A stretch of DNA of 55,491 nucleotides from an uncultured Leptolyngbyaceae cyanobacterium (GCA_938023035.1 CALIDI010000036.1:1-55491), one strand, 5' to 3'. Shown: positions 9,033 to 17,369, numbered from the stretch's first letter. Notes: generated from the sequence alone by a model not told the origin. Translations and numbers: made by a program.

Positions 9033-10463
9033 TTGCTCTGTGGCAGGGGCACTTCTACTGTTCTGCACTAGCAAGTGCTGGATACTATTCCTCACGTGAG
9101 TTAATTCTAACGACAATTGTTGTTGCGTAAACTCGTTGATGACATATTGGCGTACGACCGGCTGGAGGGTAAAGGCCGCCTCGCCCTGGATCAGCGATCG
9201 CCGTAGCAATGATTCCAGCGCATCGAGTAAGTCAGCCCCGGAGGCATCAATTAACTCTTTTAGCTCGGCAAAGGCCAGCGGTTGCGGCTGAACCGCCAGC
9301 CAATACATAATTTCTCGTTCTAGAGGAGAGAGGCTGTCAAATTGCTGGTCAAGCAAATCCACAATTTGACGAGTTGTAATGGTGGCTTGCTTGAGAAACA
9401 GCGAAACCTGACCGCCAAAGGAGCGCTGAATCGTCGCAGCAACGATTTGCAGGACCAAGGGGTTACCCTGAAAAATCTCAATTAAGGTATTCCAGTAGGT
9501 GCGATCGCCTAAGCCTTTAGCTTCTAGAAGCTGGTAGGCATCGTTCTCGGCTAGTCCCATAACAGAAAGTAAGCTCACAGGAAAATCCCTGGCTTCTAGC
9601 TCGGCAATCTCCCTAGGGGTTTCTCGTGTCGTCAAGATCAAGCAACTTTGATGACGCTCTGTGCCGATGCGTCTGAATAACTCTCGATAGTCCTCGTAAC
9701 CAGGTCGATAGGCCCCGGCGAGGGCGTGGTCTTGCATCAGAGATTCGGCATTGTCTAGCACTAATAGGCAACGATTTTGGCGTAAATCTGTAAGCAATTG
9801 TGAGATCCGATCATCTACTGCTTGAGAGAGAGAACCAATGTCTCGATTGGAGAAGGATTGAAGTAAATCTGCCAATAGCTGAGTTAGAGGAGGGGGAGGA
9901 TTGTAGGCGAGCGATCGCCAGATCACATGGTCGAACTCCTGCTTGATGGACTCCACTAATTTGATAGCCAGAGTGGTTTTGCCCATGCCACGTAAACCAA
10001 GGAGCACCACTAAAGCCGTGTGCCGTTGCAGAATGGCCTGAGTCAGAAATTTCAGCTCTGCCTCACGTCCATAAAAAGTGGTCAAGTTAGGCGCTGTCCC
10101 CAGGTCAATTTTAGTTGGTTGACCCGTCCCATTGCTGGGCGGTGGGTAGGGTAAGGCGATGTCGGCTCCCCGGTCAAACGGGGTTGACCTCAAGTCAGCG
10201 GTAGGGTTCTCAGTCGAAAGGGCCACAAACTCTGCTGGGGAGGGCGGCAAATCAGCAATTTCGCGCCAACTGAGACCCAAGTGTTCGCAAATGCGAATAA
10301 ACAGGGTTTGGGCGATCGCGTCTCCCTTAAAAAAGTTAGTCAGCGGCTGGCGACTGCACCCTACCTGCGATCGTAACTCTTGCTGAGTGAGTCCAGATCG
10401 AAGGAGGGCTTGCTTGGCCACCTGAGCCCCCTGAGGGGATGCTTTCAATGACGGTTTAGCCAT
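9030..10463 (-). CDS. Xre-like HTH plus NB-ARC (STAND) ATPase, no C-terminal repeat sensor
   Basis: I choose the ATG at 10461-10463 (477 residues); an in-frame GTG six codons earlier is less likely. The N-terminus is a helix-turn-helix of Xre type (GLTQQELRSQVGCSRQPLTNFFKG). It continues into an NB-ARC ATPase: GREAELKFL entry helix, Walker A GLRGMGKTT (about 156-164), Walker B CLLVLDNAES, a sensor-1-like LILTTRE, and a winged-helix region (LSPLEREIMYWLAVQPQPL). It ends about residue 477, with no WD40, TPR or LRR repeats, which usually follow in this class. STAND ATPases are nucleotide-switched signalling hubs. Position directly before the receptor kinase suggests a shared pathway. The role, whether stress signalling or defence, is not shown by sequence. 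Confidence 0.88.
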   Translation of the reverse strand: MAKPSLKASPQGAQVAKQALLRSGLTQQELRSQVGCSRQPLTNFFKGDAIAQTLFIRICEHLGLSWREIADLPPSPAEFVALSTENPTADLRSTPFDRGADIALPYPPPSNGTGQPTKIDLGTAPNLTTFYGREAELKFLTQAILQRHTALVVLLGLRGMGKTTLAIKLVESIKQEFDHVIWRSLAYNPPPPLTQLLADLLQSFSNRDIGSLSQAVDDRISQLLTDLRQNRCLLVLDNAESLMQDHALAGAYRPGYEDYRELFRRIGTERHQSCLILTTRETPREIAELEARDFPVSLLSVMGLAENDAYQLLEAKGLGDRTYWNTLIEIFQGNPLVLQIVAATIQRSFGGQVSLFLKQATITTRQIVDLLDQQFDSLSPLEREIMYWLAVQPQPLAFAELKELIDASGADLLDALESLLRRSLIQGEAAFTLQPVVRQYVINEFTQQQLSLELTHVRNSIQHLLVQNSRSAPATEQ

Positions 10464-10835
10464 GCAGAAACTAGAAATCACTTAACCTATTCTATCGGCA
10501 TTGGGGCAGAATCTTCCTCAGTGAATTGACTTAACTTAGACTTTATCTAGAACAAACGGCAAGTTTTTCGTTTGCCTGAAGCATTTAGGCTAATATTCAC
10601 AGGACTTTCGTTATCGATCACCCCTAAACACGGGAATAAATCCACTAAATCCTAAGTGATTGACAAAATAAAATTCATTACTTAGGATTAATTCATTCTT
10701 TTATTGGGTATCCCAGGTCTTACAACTGCCTGAAATTTATGAAGTTTCCGTAAAGTTGCTGGGCAGACTCGTATTTCCTTTCAGCTTCCGTTGATTGACG
10801 TTTGACTCCACAACCACACGCCCAACGAGGTGACT
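10464..10835. other. Divergent intergenic region with an operator-like inverted repeat
   Basis: This AT-rich spacer separates the NB-ARC gene and the PEP-CTERM protease gene, which diverge. Its one clear structure is the inverted repeat with embedded promoter at 10648-10689, listed separately. Confidence 0.6.
10648..10689 (+). promoter_or_regulatory. Candidate promoter framed by a 10-bp inverted repeat
   Basis: AATCCTAAGT (10648-10657) and its exact complement ACTTAGGATT (10680-10689) are 22 bp apart. Between and over them lie TTGACA (10660-10665) and, 17 bp later, TAGGAT (10683-10688), a good -35/-10 pair on the plus strand. The -10 overlaps the right half-site, so a bound dimer would block or bend the promoter. 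The half-site centres are 32 bp apart, about three helical turns. The pair would drive the protease gene with a leader of about 140 nt. Confidence 0.5.
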
Positions 10836-11951
10836 ATGCGATTCGTCTTTAGAAAGCTCTCACTCACGCTATTTGGAGCCGCTTTACTCGTTCTTGGTAC
10901 CGGAAGCAGAGGAAAAGCCATTATTGCCACCGACTCAAACGCTTTGTTTAACCGCGTTCTACTCCCTGGAGACTTCAGTGGTGTTGTGCAATTAGGACGC
11001 AACCCCGACCCCTTCTCCAGTGGTTTTTGCACAGCCTCCCTGCTAACAGGTGGGCAATATTTACTCACCGCTGCTCATTGTCTAACCAATGGAAGCGGCT
11101 CATTGGATTTCAATCCCACCAGCACGTTTGCCTACTTTGACCTCCCCACTGGCCCTACTTCTATCGCCGTCAATGATGTCTTCATCCACCCCGACTGGAC
11201 AGGGAATGTATTCATTGGTGATGATGTTGCCCTGCTAGCTCTTGCGGGGTTGGCCCCTGATACGGCAGCTCAATATAACATTTACCGAGGCACGGATGAG
11301 ATTGGTCAAATTTTTACCAAAGTTGGTTATGGCGAAATCGGCACAGGCGTTTTCGGAGAAGGTTTTGATGAGTTTGGCAATGCGCTGTCTAACATCTTTA
11401 ACTTGGGGTTTTATGGCTTGAATGAATTTGATGCGACAGAGGCGATTCTGCCGGGTATCTTTGCAAATTCATTTTTTAACGAAGTTCCCATACCGGTCAC
11501 TGGTAGCCAGCTTCTATTTGATTTTGATAACGGCTCTACTGTGGTCAATGCTCTGGGTGGTTTGGGGCTAGGCACTTTTGAGGTAAACACGGCACGGGGC
11601 GATTCTGGCGGGCCTGCCTTTGTCAATAACCAGATTGCAGGCATTACCTCCTACGGCCTGGATTGGTTTTTAGGGGTTGATACAGATGTTGTTGGTGACA
11701 TTTTCTTTGATGGGTTTGGATCCTTTGGAGAGCTATCTGGAGAGGTGCGGGTTTCTAGCTACGCCGGTTTTATTGATGCCGTATTGCTAGGGCAGGTGCC
11801 CTCTAGTCTGACGGGGCAGTTACCCTTTCCGACAACGCCGCCGGCGGAGGCGATTCCTGAACCGACGACCATTGTAGGCACTCTTGCCTTTGGCCGTTGG
11901 CTCTATCAGCGCCGGCAAACCTGGGGAAAGCGTCAGTCAGCCTCAAGTTGA
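10836..11951 (+). CDS. Secreted trypsin-like serine protease with PEP-CTERM tail
   Basis: The ATG at 10836 follows GAGG with good spacing (371 residues). An N-terminal signal peptide (residues 1-about 29, hydrophobic TLFGAALLVLG) precedes a chymotrypsin-fold domain. The triad is visible: His81 in LLTAAHCL, Asp130 in DDVALL and Ser257 in RGDSGGPAF. The C-terminus has IPEPTTIVGTLAFGRWLYQRR (PEP at 341-343), a PEP-CTERM sorting signal with hydrophobic segment and arginines, normally cut by an exosortase. It is probably exported and held at the envelope or released with extracellular matrix. No exosortase gene is in the window. It is monocistronic, with the candidate regulated promoter upstream. 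Confidence 0.9.
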   Translation: MRFVFRKLSLTLFGAALLVLGTGSRGKAIIATDSNALFNRVLLPGDFSGVVQLGRNPDPFSSGFCTASLLTGGQYLLTAAHCLTNGSGSLDFNPTSTFAYFDLPTGPTSIAVNDVFIHPDWTGNVFIGDDVALLALAGLAPDTAAQYNIYRGTDEIGQIFTKVGYGEIGTGVFGEGFDEFGNALSNIFNLGFYGLNEFDATEAILPGIFANSFFNEVPIPVTGSQLLFDFDNGSTVVNALGGLGLGTFEVNTARGDSGGPAFVNNQIAGITSYGLDWFLGVDTDVVGDIFFDGFGSFGELSGEVRVSSYAGFIDAVLLGQVPSSLTGQLPFPTTPPAEAIPEPTTIVGTLAFGRWLYQRRQTWGKRQSASS

Positions 11952-12471
11952 CGAAAAAGGAACTGCCAAAGCTATTAGACGCGATCGCTGTTGCGGGGCG
12001 CGGCTCTGCAACAAGTGCTGTAGAGGAATGTGTGGCTGTGCATAATAGCAACTTAGCGATTGCCAGGTTGTGAGTTGATTCAAGGTTAAAGGGGTGCAGA
12101 AGCGCTGCTCCCAGCTAAGGGTTCCACCTCTGCACTCCGTCTTCAATCAGGTGTCTATGGCCTTATCATCCGCCTGCCGCAACCTGCGGGGGCAAGGGTT
12201 TTGTCCGATAGCTGTAACTTGAGTTGTCAGAGCTACCAGGCGATAGACGGTTAGAACATCCCCTTAGAGTCACGCAGCCATCTTGGAGGATTTGCACCAG
12301 CCCATTCGCCAACGCTTCGTTTCTGGAACTTAAGCAAAGTTAACTTGACGCAAAGGCAATAGTTAAGTAGGATTTACTCATTCAAGACATCGGCAAGGTA
12401 CCCTCAACGGTGACTCTGATCCTTGCATTGAAATCCTTGCATTAAAAAACTTTTCTAACTTCCCCAGACTC
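11952..12471. other. Intergenic region before the NfeD-like gene
   Basis: This 520-bp spacer has no coding or RNA feature that I can support. A short stretch near 12270-12300 resembles part of clpC (catcttggaggatttgcacc) but is too short to call a remnant. A promoter-like pair lies near its right end and is listed separately. Confidence 0.5.
12345..12373 (+). promoter_or_regulatory. Candidate promoter of the NfeD-like gene
   Basis: TTGACG (12345-12350) is followed after exactly 17 bp by TAGGAT (12368-12373). The same -10 hexamer and spacing occur before the protease gene. The leader to the ATG at 12472 would be about 90 nt. Confidence 0.4.
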
Positions 12472-12792
12472 ATGAATAGCAGCGTGCTTGTCGTTATCTC
12501 AGTCCTGACTGGGGTGCTGTATGGTGGACTGATTGTTTTTCTGATCTTTGCAGCCCGCAAAAACATCCTAGTCAATAGTTTTGGCCAGACTCATACCCTG
12601 GTTGGCAGTCTGGGAGTTGTTCAAATTCCGTTTGATTACAACTCAAAGGGCAAAGTCAGAGTTTACAGCAGCGATTCCATGAGAGAGTGCATTGCCCTGA
12701 CGGATTATCCCCATTCCTTTGAGCATGGCGCTCGCATACTGATTCTACAAGTCAAAAATGCCTATGTCTGGGTCGTTCCAGGAGATTTTTAG
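12472..12792 (+). CDS. NfeD-like small membrane protein
   Basis: A 106-residue protein with one N-terminal membrane helix (about 5-28, VLVVISVLTGVLYGGLIVFL) and a C-terminal OB-fold-like domain. That domain has the pattern of NfeD proteins: GSLGVVQIPFDYNSKGKVRV, then a strand ending in ILILQVKNAYVWVVP. NfeD partners usually act with stomatin/prohibitin-type proteins or membrane proteases. None lies beside it, although a secreted protease is upstream and a kinase follows on the same strand. Full-length NfeD proteins also have a protease domain, which is absent here as in most short cyanobacterial forms. Confidence 0.7.
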   Translation: MNSSVLVVISVLTGVLYGGLIVFLIFAARKNILVNSFGQTHTLVGSLGVVQIPFDYNSKGKVRVYSSDSMRECIALTDYPHSFEHGARILILQVKNAYVWVVPGDF

Positions 12793-12871
12793 AATTCAAG
12801 TCTGCGCCTAAAGTGAGAGTGCTAAACCCTCTCCTCTTCTTCTGCTCTGAATCACTCAAAGGACATCACCT

Positions 12872-13042
12872 ATGCAAGCTTACCAGTATTCTCCTTCCCC
12901 TTCCCCTTCTCCACTGTCCTCTCCTCAACGATCTTTGAGCCAGCAACCATCGCGGATAAAGTTGCTGCCTCCGGTACCGCTGCCGAGAAGGAGCAACCTC
13001 CTTGACCGACCCGGTCTCGTATGTGCGCGATCGCTGTCTTAA
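12872..13042 (+). CDS. Possible small Ser/Pro-rich protein upstream of the kinase
   Basis: ATG at 12872 lies about 8 nt after AAAGGA and opens a 56-codon frame: a repeated Ser-Pro stretch (YSPSPSPSPLSSPQ), then a basic/proline region, to TAA at 13040-13042. It ends 61 bp before the chosen kinase start and overlaps a longer, unlikely TTG-initiated extension of the kinase frame. The good ribosome-binding site supports it. Low complexity and lack of known relatives argue for caution. Confidence 0.35.
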   Translation: MQAYQYSPSPSPSPLSSPQRSLSQQPSRIKLLPPVPLPRRSNLLDRPGLVCARSLS

Positions 13043-13103
13043 CTCAAAGCTATCTTCACTTTCAGGGCATAAATTCATTCTCAAAAATGATCGAGTCAGA
13101 CCT

Positions 13104-15320
13104 ATGGAACAACTCATTGGGCAAAAACTAGGCGATCGCTATCAAATCGGCTCTCTACTCGGTCGTCAGACGGGGCGGAGAACCTATCTGGCACAGGATT
13201 TACAAACTGAGTTGCCAGTTGTCATCAAACTCCTCTTGTTTGGTCCCGACTTTACCTGGGAAGATTTGAAGCTATTTGAGCGGGAAGCTGAGACCCTAAA
13301 ATCCCTTGACCATCCGGCAATTCCTCGGTACCTCGACTTTTTTGAAGTGGAGACAGAACTGGGCAAAGGGCTTGCCTTGGTGCAAAGTTATATTGAGTCC
13401 AGATCTCTCCAGGCGTGGGTGCAGTTTGGTCGTACCTTTAGCGAGGAGGACTTGCAGGCGATCGCCAGCCAACTGCTAGAAATCCTCGATTATCTCCATA
13501 GTCGTCAACCCCCTGTCATCCATCGAGACATCAAGCCTGGGAATATTTTGCTCGGGGATCGTAGTGGCAACAGCCCTGGACAGGTGCATCTGGTTGATTT
13601 TGGCTCTGTACAAACCGTCCAGCATGGCGGTACAGTGACCGTGGTCGGCACCTATGGTTATATGCCCCCAGAGCAATTTGGGGGACGCACTATCCCAGCT
13701 TCTGATCTCTATGGGCTGGGAGCCACACTGATTTATTTGGCAACTGGAAAGCATCCCTGTGATCTGCCCCATCAGGCGATGAAAATTCAGTTTAAGGAAC
13801 GGGTTTGTCTCAACCCAGCGTTGATCAATTGGTTGCAATTGATGGTAGAACCGAGCCTAGAGCTACGCTTTCAGTCGGCAAAGCAGGCATTGGAGGCACT
13901 GAAAAACTCAAGTTTCCGAGAACATATCCCAGCGATCGCCAACAAACCCTTCTACAGCAACGTAAAAGTTACCCATTCCCGGCAGAGCTTGGAGATTCTT
14001 ATCCCACCAAAGCTCAATTTTGTTGAGCGAATCGCAGCCTTGATGTTCGGATGTTTCGGAATCATAATGAGCTGGATGGGGATCAGTCTAGGAAGTGTCG
14101 CTCTGTCTAATTGGAGTACTTTCAGCTCAGCAGAAGTCTTAGTTGCGACTATAGGTGGGAGCATTTTTTTACTGTTAGGTTTGAGCGTAATTTTAGGAGT
14201 GCTTCGTTCTATTTCGCATCAGAAGCTGCACATTGCGCCCCAAAGAATTTTTTTAGAGGATCAACTCTTTGGAATCCGGGTTCCATTCAGACGTGCTATG
14301 GCTCGTTCAGCGATCACACAAATTGAGCCAGTTCATATTCGATATAGACAAGGTTCTGAAGGAACAACGGTTGCTGTGCCACCTCGCATTAACATTTGGG
14401 CAGGTATCAAAAAACTTGAATTCAGTAATGATTCCTTCAGTTCGATAGGTCGGCTAACCGAGCAAGAAGTTGATTGGTTAGTGCAGATTTTATGCCAATA
14501 CTTAGACGTGTCGCTCAAAAGGATAAGTGATGATAGCAGAGCTAGCACTAATCAAGAAAAGCCAGTGGCTCTTGCTGCAAGCGATGTAAAAACCCAGTTT
14601 TGCTACTCTACAGAAAACAGACAATGGTGCTCAACGGCTCGTGAGCAACTAGCTGAAATCAATCGTCCAGATAATGCTATCTGTAAAATCCAAAAAAATG
14701 AACAATCACTTGAAATTGATACACCTTTTGTTCTGTTTAACTCTAAAAAAACTCTTCTTAATACCATTTTACTCGGGATCTTACTAGAGTGTTTCGGTTT
14801 CTTCCCGCTGTGGATCTGTTTTATAAGAGTGATATTACCGATGATCGCCCCGTGGCTAAATACAGTTACCGCAGCCATACCAGAATTGCTGATTCCAATA
14901 TTAATCATTATTTTACTTTCAAGCATTGCTCCTATGCTTGGGTTCATCTACTGGAGCTTTCGTTCAAAGAAAAATCGTCACGAATCTGTCAAAACTATCC
15001 TCAAAATAGACCGATATAGTGTGGTTATTTGGGAGCAATTTCAGATGAAACCGTTCCAATATCGTGAACGACGTTTAGCGAAAATTCCTCGCAGCGCCAT
15101 ACAAAAATTGAAATTAGTATACAAAAAGGGCGTGAGCGCGAGCTACCACGTTTGTATCTCTGGCAAAAGTGCGGACACAAGCTTTGAAAAAAATCTCTTC
15201 GTTGGTAACCGTTCCTTCTGGCTGTCTCAACAGGAAGCCGAATGGATAGCCTACGAATTAAGTGTTTGGTTAAACTTGCCCATCACTGAAGTTGAGGTTC
15301 GTTATGGATCAGATGGTTAA
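13104..15320 (+). CDS. Ser/Thr protein kinase with two membrane/PH-like modules
   Basis: From ATG 13104 the product has 738 residues. The kinase domain (about 10-290) has a divergent glycine loop (LLGRQTGRRTYLA), Lys42 in VVIK, HRDIKPGNIL at 140-149, DFG at 165-167 and YMPPEQFGG, so it should be active. The C-terminal half holds two successive modules. Each has a pair of membrane helices (about 313-375 and 575-650), then a beta-rich part, then a closing helix with related sequence (LTEQEVDWLVQILCQYLDV and LSQQEAEWIAYELSVWL). The protein is thus a membrane-tethered Pkn2-type kinase. Its last 17 bp overlap the ancient start of a second, now broken kinase. Substrate unknown. Confidence 0.9.
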   Translation: MEQLIGQKLGDRYQIGSLLGRQTGRRTYLAQDLQTELPVVIKLLLFGPDFTWEDLKLFEREAETLKSLDHPAIPRYLDFFEVETELGKGLALVQSYIESRSLQAWVQFGRTFSEEDLQAIASQLLEILDYLHSRQPPVIHRDIKPGNILLGDRSGNSPGQVHLVDFGSVQTVQHGGTVTVVGTYGYMPPEQFGGRTIPASDLYGLGATLIYLATGKHPCDLPHQAMKIQFKERVCLNPALINWLQLMVEPSLELRFQSAKQALEALKNSSFREHIPAIANKPFYSNVKVTHSRQSLEILIPPKLNFVERIAALMFGCFGIIMSWMGISLGSVALSNWSTFSSAEVLVATIGGSIFLLLGLSVILGVLRSISHQKLHIAPQRIFLEDQLFGIRVPFRRAMARSAITQIEPVHIRYRQGSEGTTVAVPPRINIWAGIKKLEFSNDSFSSIGRLTEQEVDWLVQILCQYLDVSLKRISDDSRASTNQEKPVALAASDVKTQFCYSTENRQWCSTAREQLAEINRPDNAICKIQKNEQSLEIDTPFVLFNSKKTLLNTILLGILLECFGFFPLWICFIRVILPMIAPWLNTVTAAIPELLIPILIIILLSSIAPMLGFIYWSFRSKKNRHESVKTILKIDRYSVVIWEQFQMKPFQYRERRLAKIPRSAIQKLKLVYKKGVSASYHVCISGKSADTSFEKNLFVGNRSFWLSQQEAEWIAYELSVWLNLPITEVEVRYGSDG

Positions 15321-16718
15321 CTAAGTTTTGCGAGATCGCTACCAGATTCAATCTTTGTTGGGTCGGCAAACTGGACGTAGAACCTTTCTGGCGGAGGATG
15401 AAGAAACGATTTCACCAGTGGTGATTAAGTTGCTGTTGTTTGGGCCTGACTTTACCTGGGAAGGGAAGATTTGAAGTTATTTGAGCGGGAAGCTGAGACC
15501 CTAAAATCCCTTGACCACCCAGCCATTCCTCGATACCTCGACTTTTTTGAAGTGGAGACGGAACTGGGCAGAGGGTTTGCCTTGGTGCAAAGTTATATTG
15601 AAGCGCGATCACTGCGGGAGCGGGTACAGTTTAATCGCAGCTTTAGCGAAAATGACCTGATCGATATTGCCAAACAACTGCTAAGCATTCTGGAATATCT
15701 CCATTGTCGTCAACCCCCGGTCATCCATCGAGACATTAAGCCCAGTAACATTTTGCTCAGCGATCGCAGTGGCAACAGTCCAGGACAGGTGCATCTGGTT
15801 GATTTTGGCTCTGTACAAACCGTCCAGCATGGCGGCACAGTGACCGTGGTCGGCACCTATGGTTATATGCCCCCAGAGCAATTTGGGGGGCGATCGCTGC
15901 CGGTTTCTGACCTCTATAGCGTGGGTGCAACCTTAATTTATCTGGCAACTGGACAAGACCCAGCAGATCTACCTCAAAAAGAGATGCGGATTGAGTTTGA
16001 GCCAGTTGCAACTTTGAGCTACCCGTTTACCCGTTGGCTGCAATGGTTAACCCAACCTAACCCAGCCCAACGCCCTACTTCTGCCCAGCAGGCTCTACAG
16101 CCACTAGCACAGGGGTTGAATGATTCCCTTCCGATTCAGCGATCGTGCTTCCCTTTTGCAGCCGGGGCACATCAATTCAGTTCTAGGCTGAAACTCCAAA
16201 AAATATCCTCATTCTTTGAACTGATTGTCCCTGCTGGTAGCGTGAAACTTCCCAAAGACCCAGACAAGGCAGGGCCATGGTCCTGCTTAGGTTGTTTTGG
16301 TCATCTCTTTGTGTCGATCACGCTCATCACTTATCTAGGCTGGGGAGGGGTTGGAATTACTCTTTGCCTATCGGTAATCTTCTCCTATATTATTGCTAAA
16401 TGGTTTCCCAGAAGACATCTAATTCGTCCGTCTTTTTACAAACTGACATTAAAGCGGGAGAATCACTCTTTTATCCTTGATCTCTTGCCAAGCTTACCAG
16501 ATAAAACAATTACTCCTCCAAACCAATGTCTCGGCAGGCTCAATTCCCTGTGTGCAGGCCATGAGAATGTGCCGATGTATTGTCTCGGCCTTTATTGTGA
16601 GAATAGCTCCTTACACATTCAGGGAAGTCGTTCTGAGATTCACTGGCTTTGTGATGAATTCAATGAATGGACAGGGCTTGAGGTCAAGTATAGAGACTAT
16701 AGCCCACCAAGCGCTTGA
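15304..16718 (+). pseudogene. Second Ser/Thr kinase, broken by a nonsense codon and a 5-bp tandem duplication
   Basis: The region aligns with the preceding kinase from its ATG. M-D-Q-M-V-N-stop-V-L-R-DRYQ corresponds to MEQLIGQKLGDRYQ, with TAA (15322-15324) where the intact copy has CAA. A second lesion is GGAAG repeated in tandem at 15459-15468 (one copy in the intact gene), which shifts the frame just after TWE. Removing 5 bp restores one frame of exactly 470 codons including stop. The downstream open part (from TTG 15471) keeps HRDIKPSNIL and DFG but lacks the ATP-binding lysine, so a restart product would be inactive. The tail is shorter than in kinase 1: two membrane helices near CFGHLFVSITLITYLG and one closing module. 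It could still be a regulatory pseudokinase, but decay is simpler. Confidence 0.85.
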
Positions 16719-16747
16719 TCAGCTTTTAGCCTCAGGGGAATCGATAG

Positions 16748-17272
16748 ATGCAAATGAAAAAAAGCGATCTTTGGCAAATCCTGAGCCTGCCTCAAACCTA
16801 TGGACTCATGCTTGGAGTCAGCCTTGGGTATGGCATGCTGGTTTACTGGCTGGGCTTCGGCACCCTTGTGCTCATCCCTGGAGGCATAATTTCCCTGGGT
16901 ACTTTGTGCCTCTGGTTTTGGCAAATTTATCCATTACCTGTAGCTGCAACGCTATTAAATCAGAGTACTTTTCAAACCCACTTAGCCCAATTCAAACTAG
17001 GGCCATCTGTCTCGGCTCAGCAGCATCCTTGGCCTCAGGTTTGCCAACAAGCGAGAGAAAGCCAAGCATTTGCTGCTCAAATTGCCGCTCAGGAACCTAG
17101 TCTCATTCCTGACCTGCTGGAGGCACTGCATACTGTTCTAGCCCTGGTAGAAAAGGTTGGACAGACGCTCCAAGCCTTAGATACTGTACAGTCAACGAGC
17201 TATCGACAATTGGCTGGTGAATTTTTAGTCGCTAATGGCTTTGTTGCACGAATACCTGAATCCCTTGTGTAG
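16748..17272 (+). CDS. Two-helix membrane protein, C-terminus replaced by a MITE insertion
   Basis: The gene starts at ATG 16748 behind AGGGGAA, 29 bp after the broken kinase. The 174-residue product has two adjacent membrane helices (about 17-40 and 41-62, with GYGMLVYWLGFGTLVLIPGG) and a cytoplasmic helical part rich in Q and A. The last native codon is at 17236. The following residues, GFVARIPESLV, are read from the inserted element until TAG. Joining 17236 to 17370 restores an in-frame end of 35 residues (198 residues in all). The original family is not recognised. It may have formed one unit with the two kinases. Whether the truncated form works is unknown. Confidence 0.7.
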   Translation: MQMKKSDLWQILSLPQTYGLMLGVSLGYGMLVYWLGFGTLVLIPGGIISLGTLCLWFWQIYPLPVAATLLNQSTFQTHLAQFKLGPSVSAQQHPWPQVCQQARESQAFAAQIAAQEPSLIPDLLEALHTVLALVEKVGQTLQALDTVQSTSYRQLAGEFLVANGFVARIPESLV

Positions 17273-17369
17273 CAAGGATCGTCAACTGATCTCATTTATT
17301 GACAAAGTCTTGTGTAGTAGGCTTTTCAGCCAAAAGTCGGATTCATTATGCAACAAAGCCGTCGCTAAT
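17228..17369. mobile_element. 124-bp MITE (17237-17360) with 12-bp inverted ends and 9-bp target duplication
   Basis: The element begins GGCTTTGTTGCA at 17237 and ends with the exact complement TGCAACAAAGCC at 17360. Directly outside, GTCGCTAAT occurs on both sides (17228-17236 and 17361-17369), a perfect 9-bp target-site duplication. It has no transposase frame, so it is a miniature element moved in trans. Ends starting GGCTTTGTTG and a 9-bp duplication fit the IS903 group of the IS5 family; that assignment is from memory of the family. The perfect duplication means insertion was recent. It lies inside the coding sequence of the membrane protein. Confidence 0.9.

Noticed and set aside
12265-12310. 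Short similarity to a clpC segment
   Set aside because: The match is about 20 bp with mismatches and does not continue; the translation does not resemble ClpC.
13002-13103. TTG-initiated N-terminal extension of kinase 1
   Set aside because: The ATG at 13104 aligns with the start of kinase 2 and gives the normal MEQLIGQ opening; the extension has no ribosome-binding site and overlaps another frame.
15471-16718. Kinase 2 as an intact gene starting at TTG 15471
   Set aside because: The start is only where the frame reopens after a 5-bp duplication; the glycine loop and ATP-binding lysine lie upstream in the broken part.
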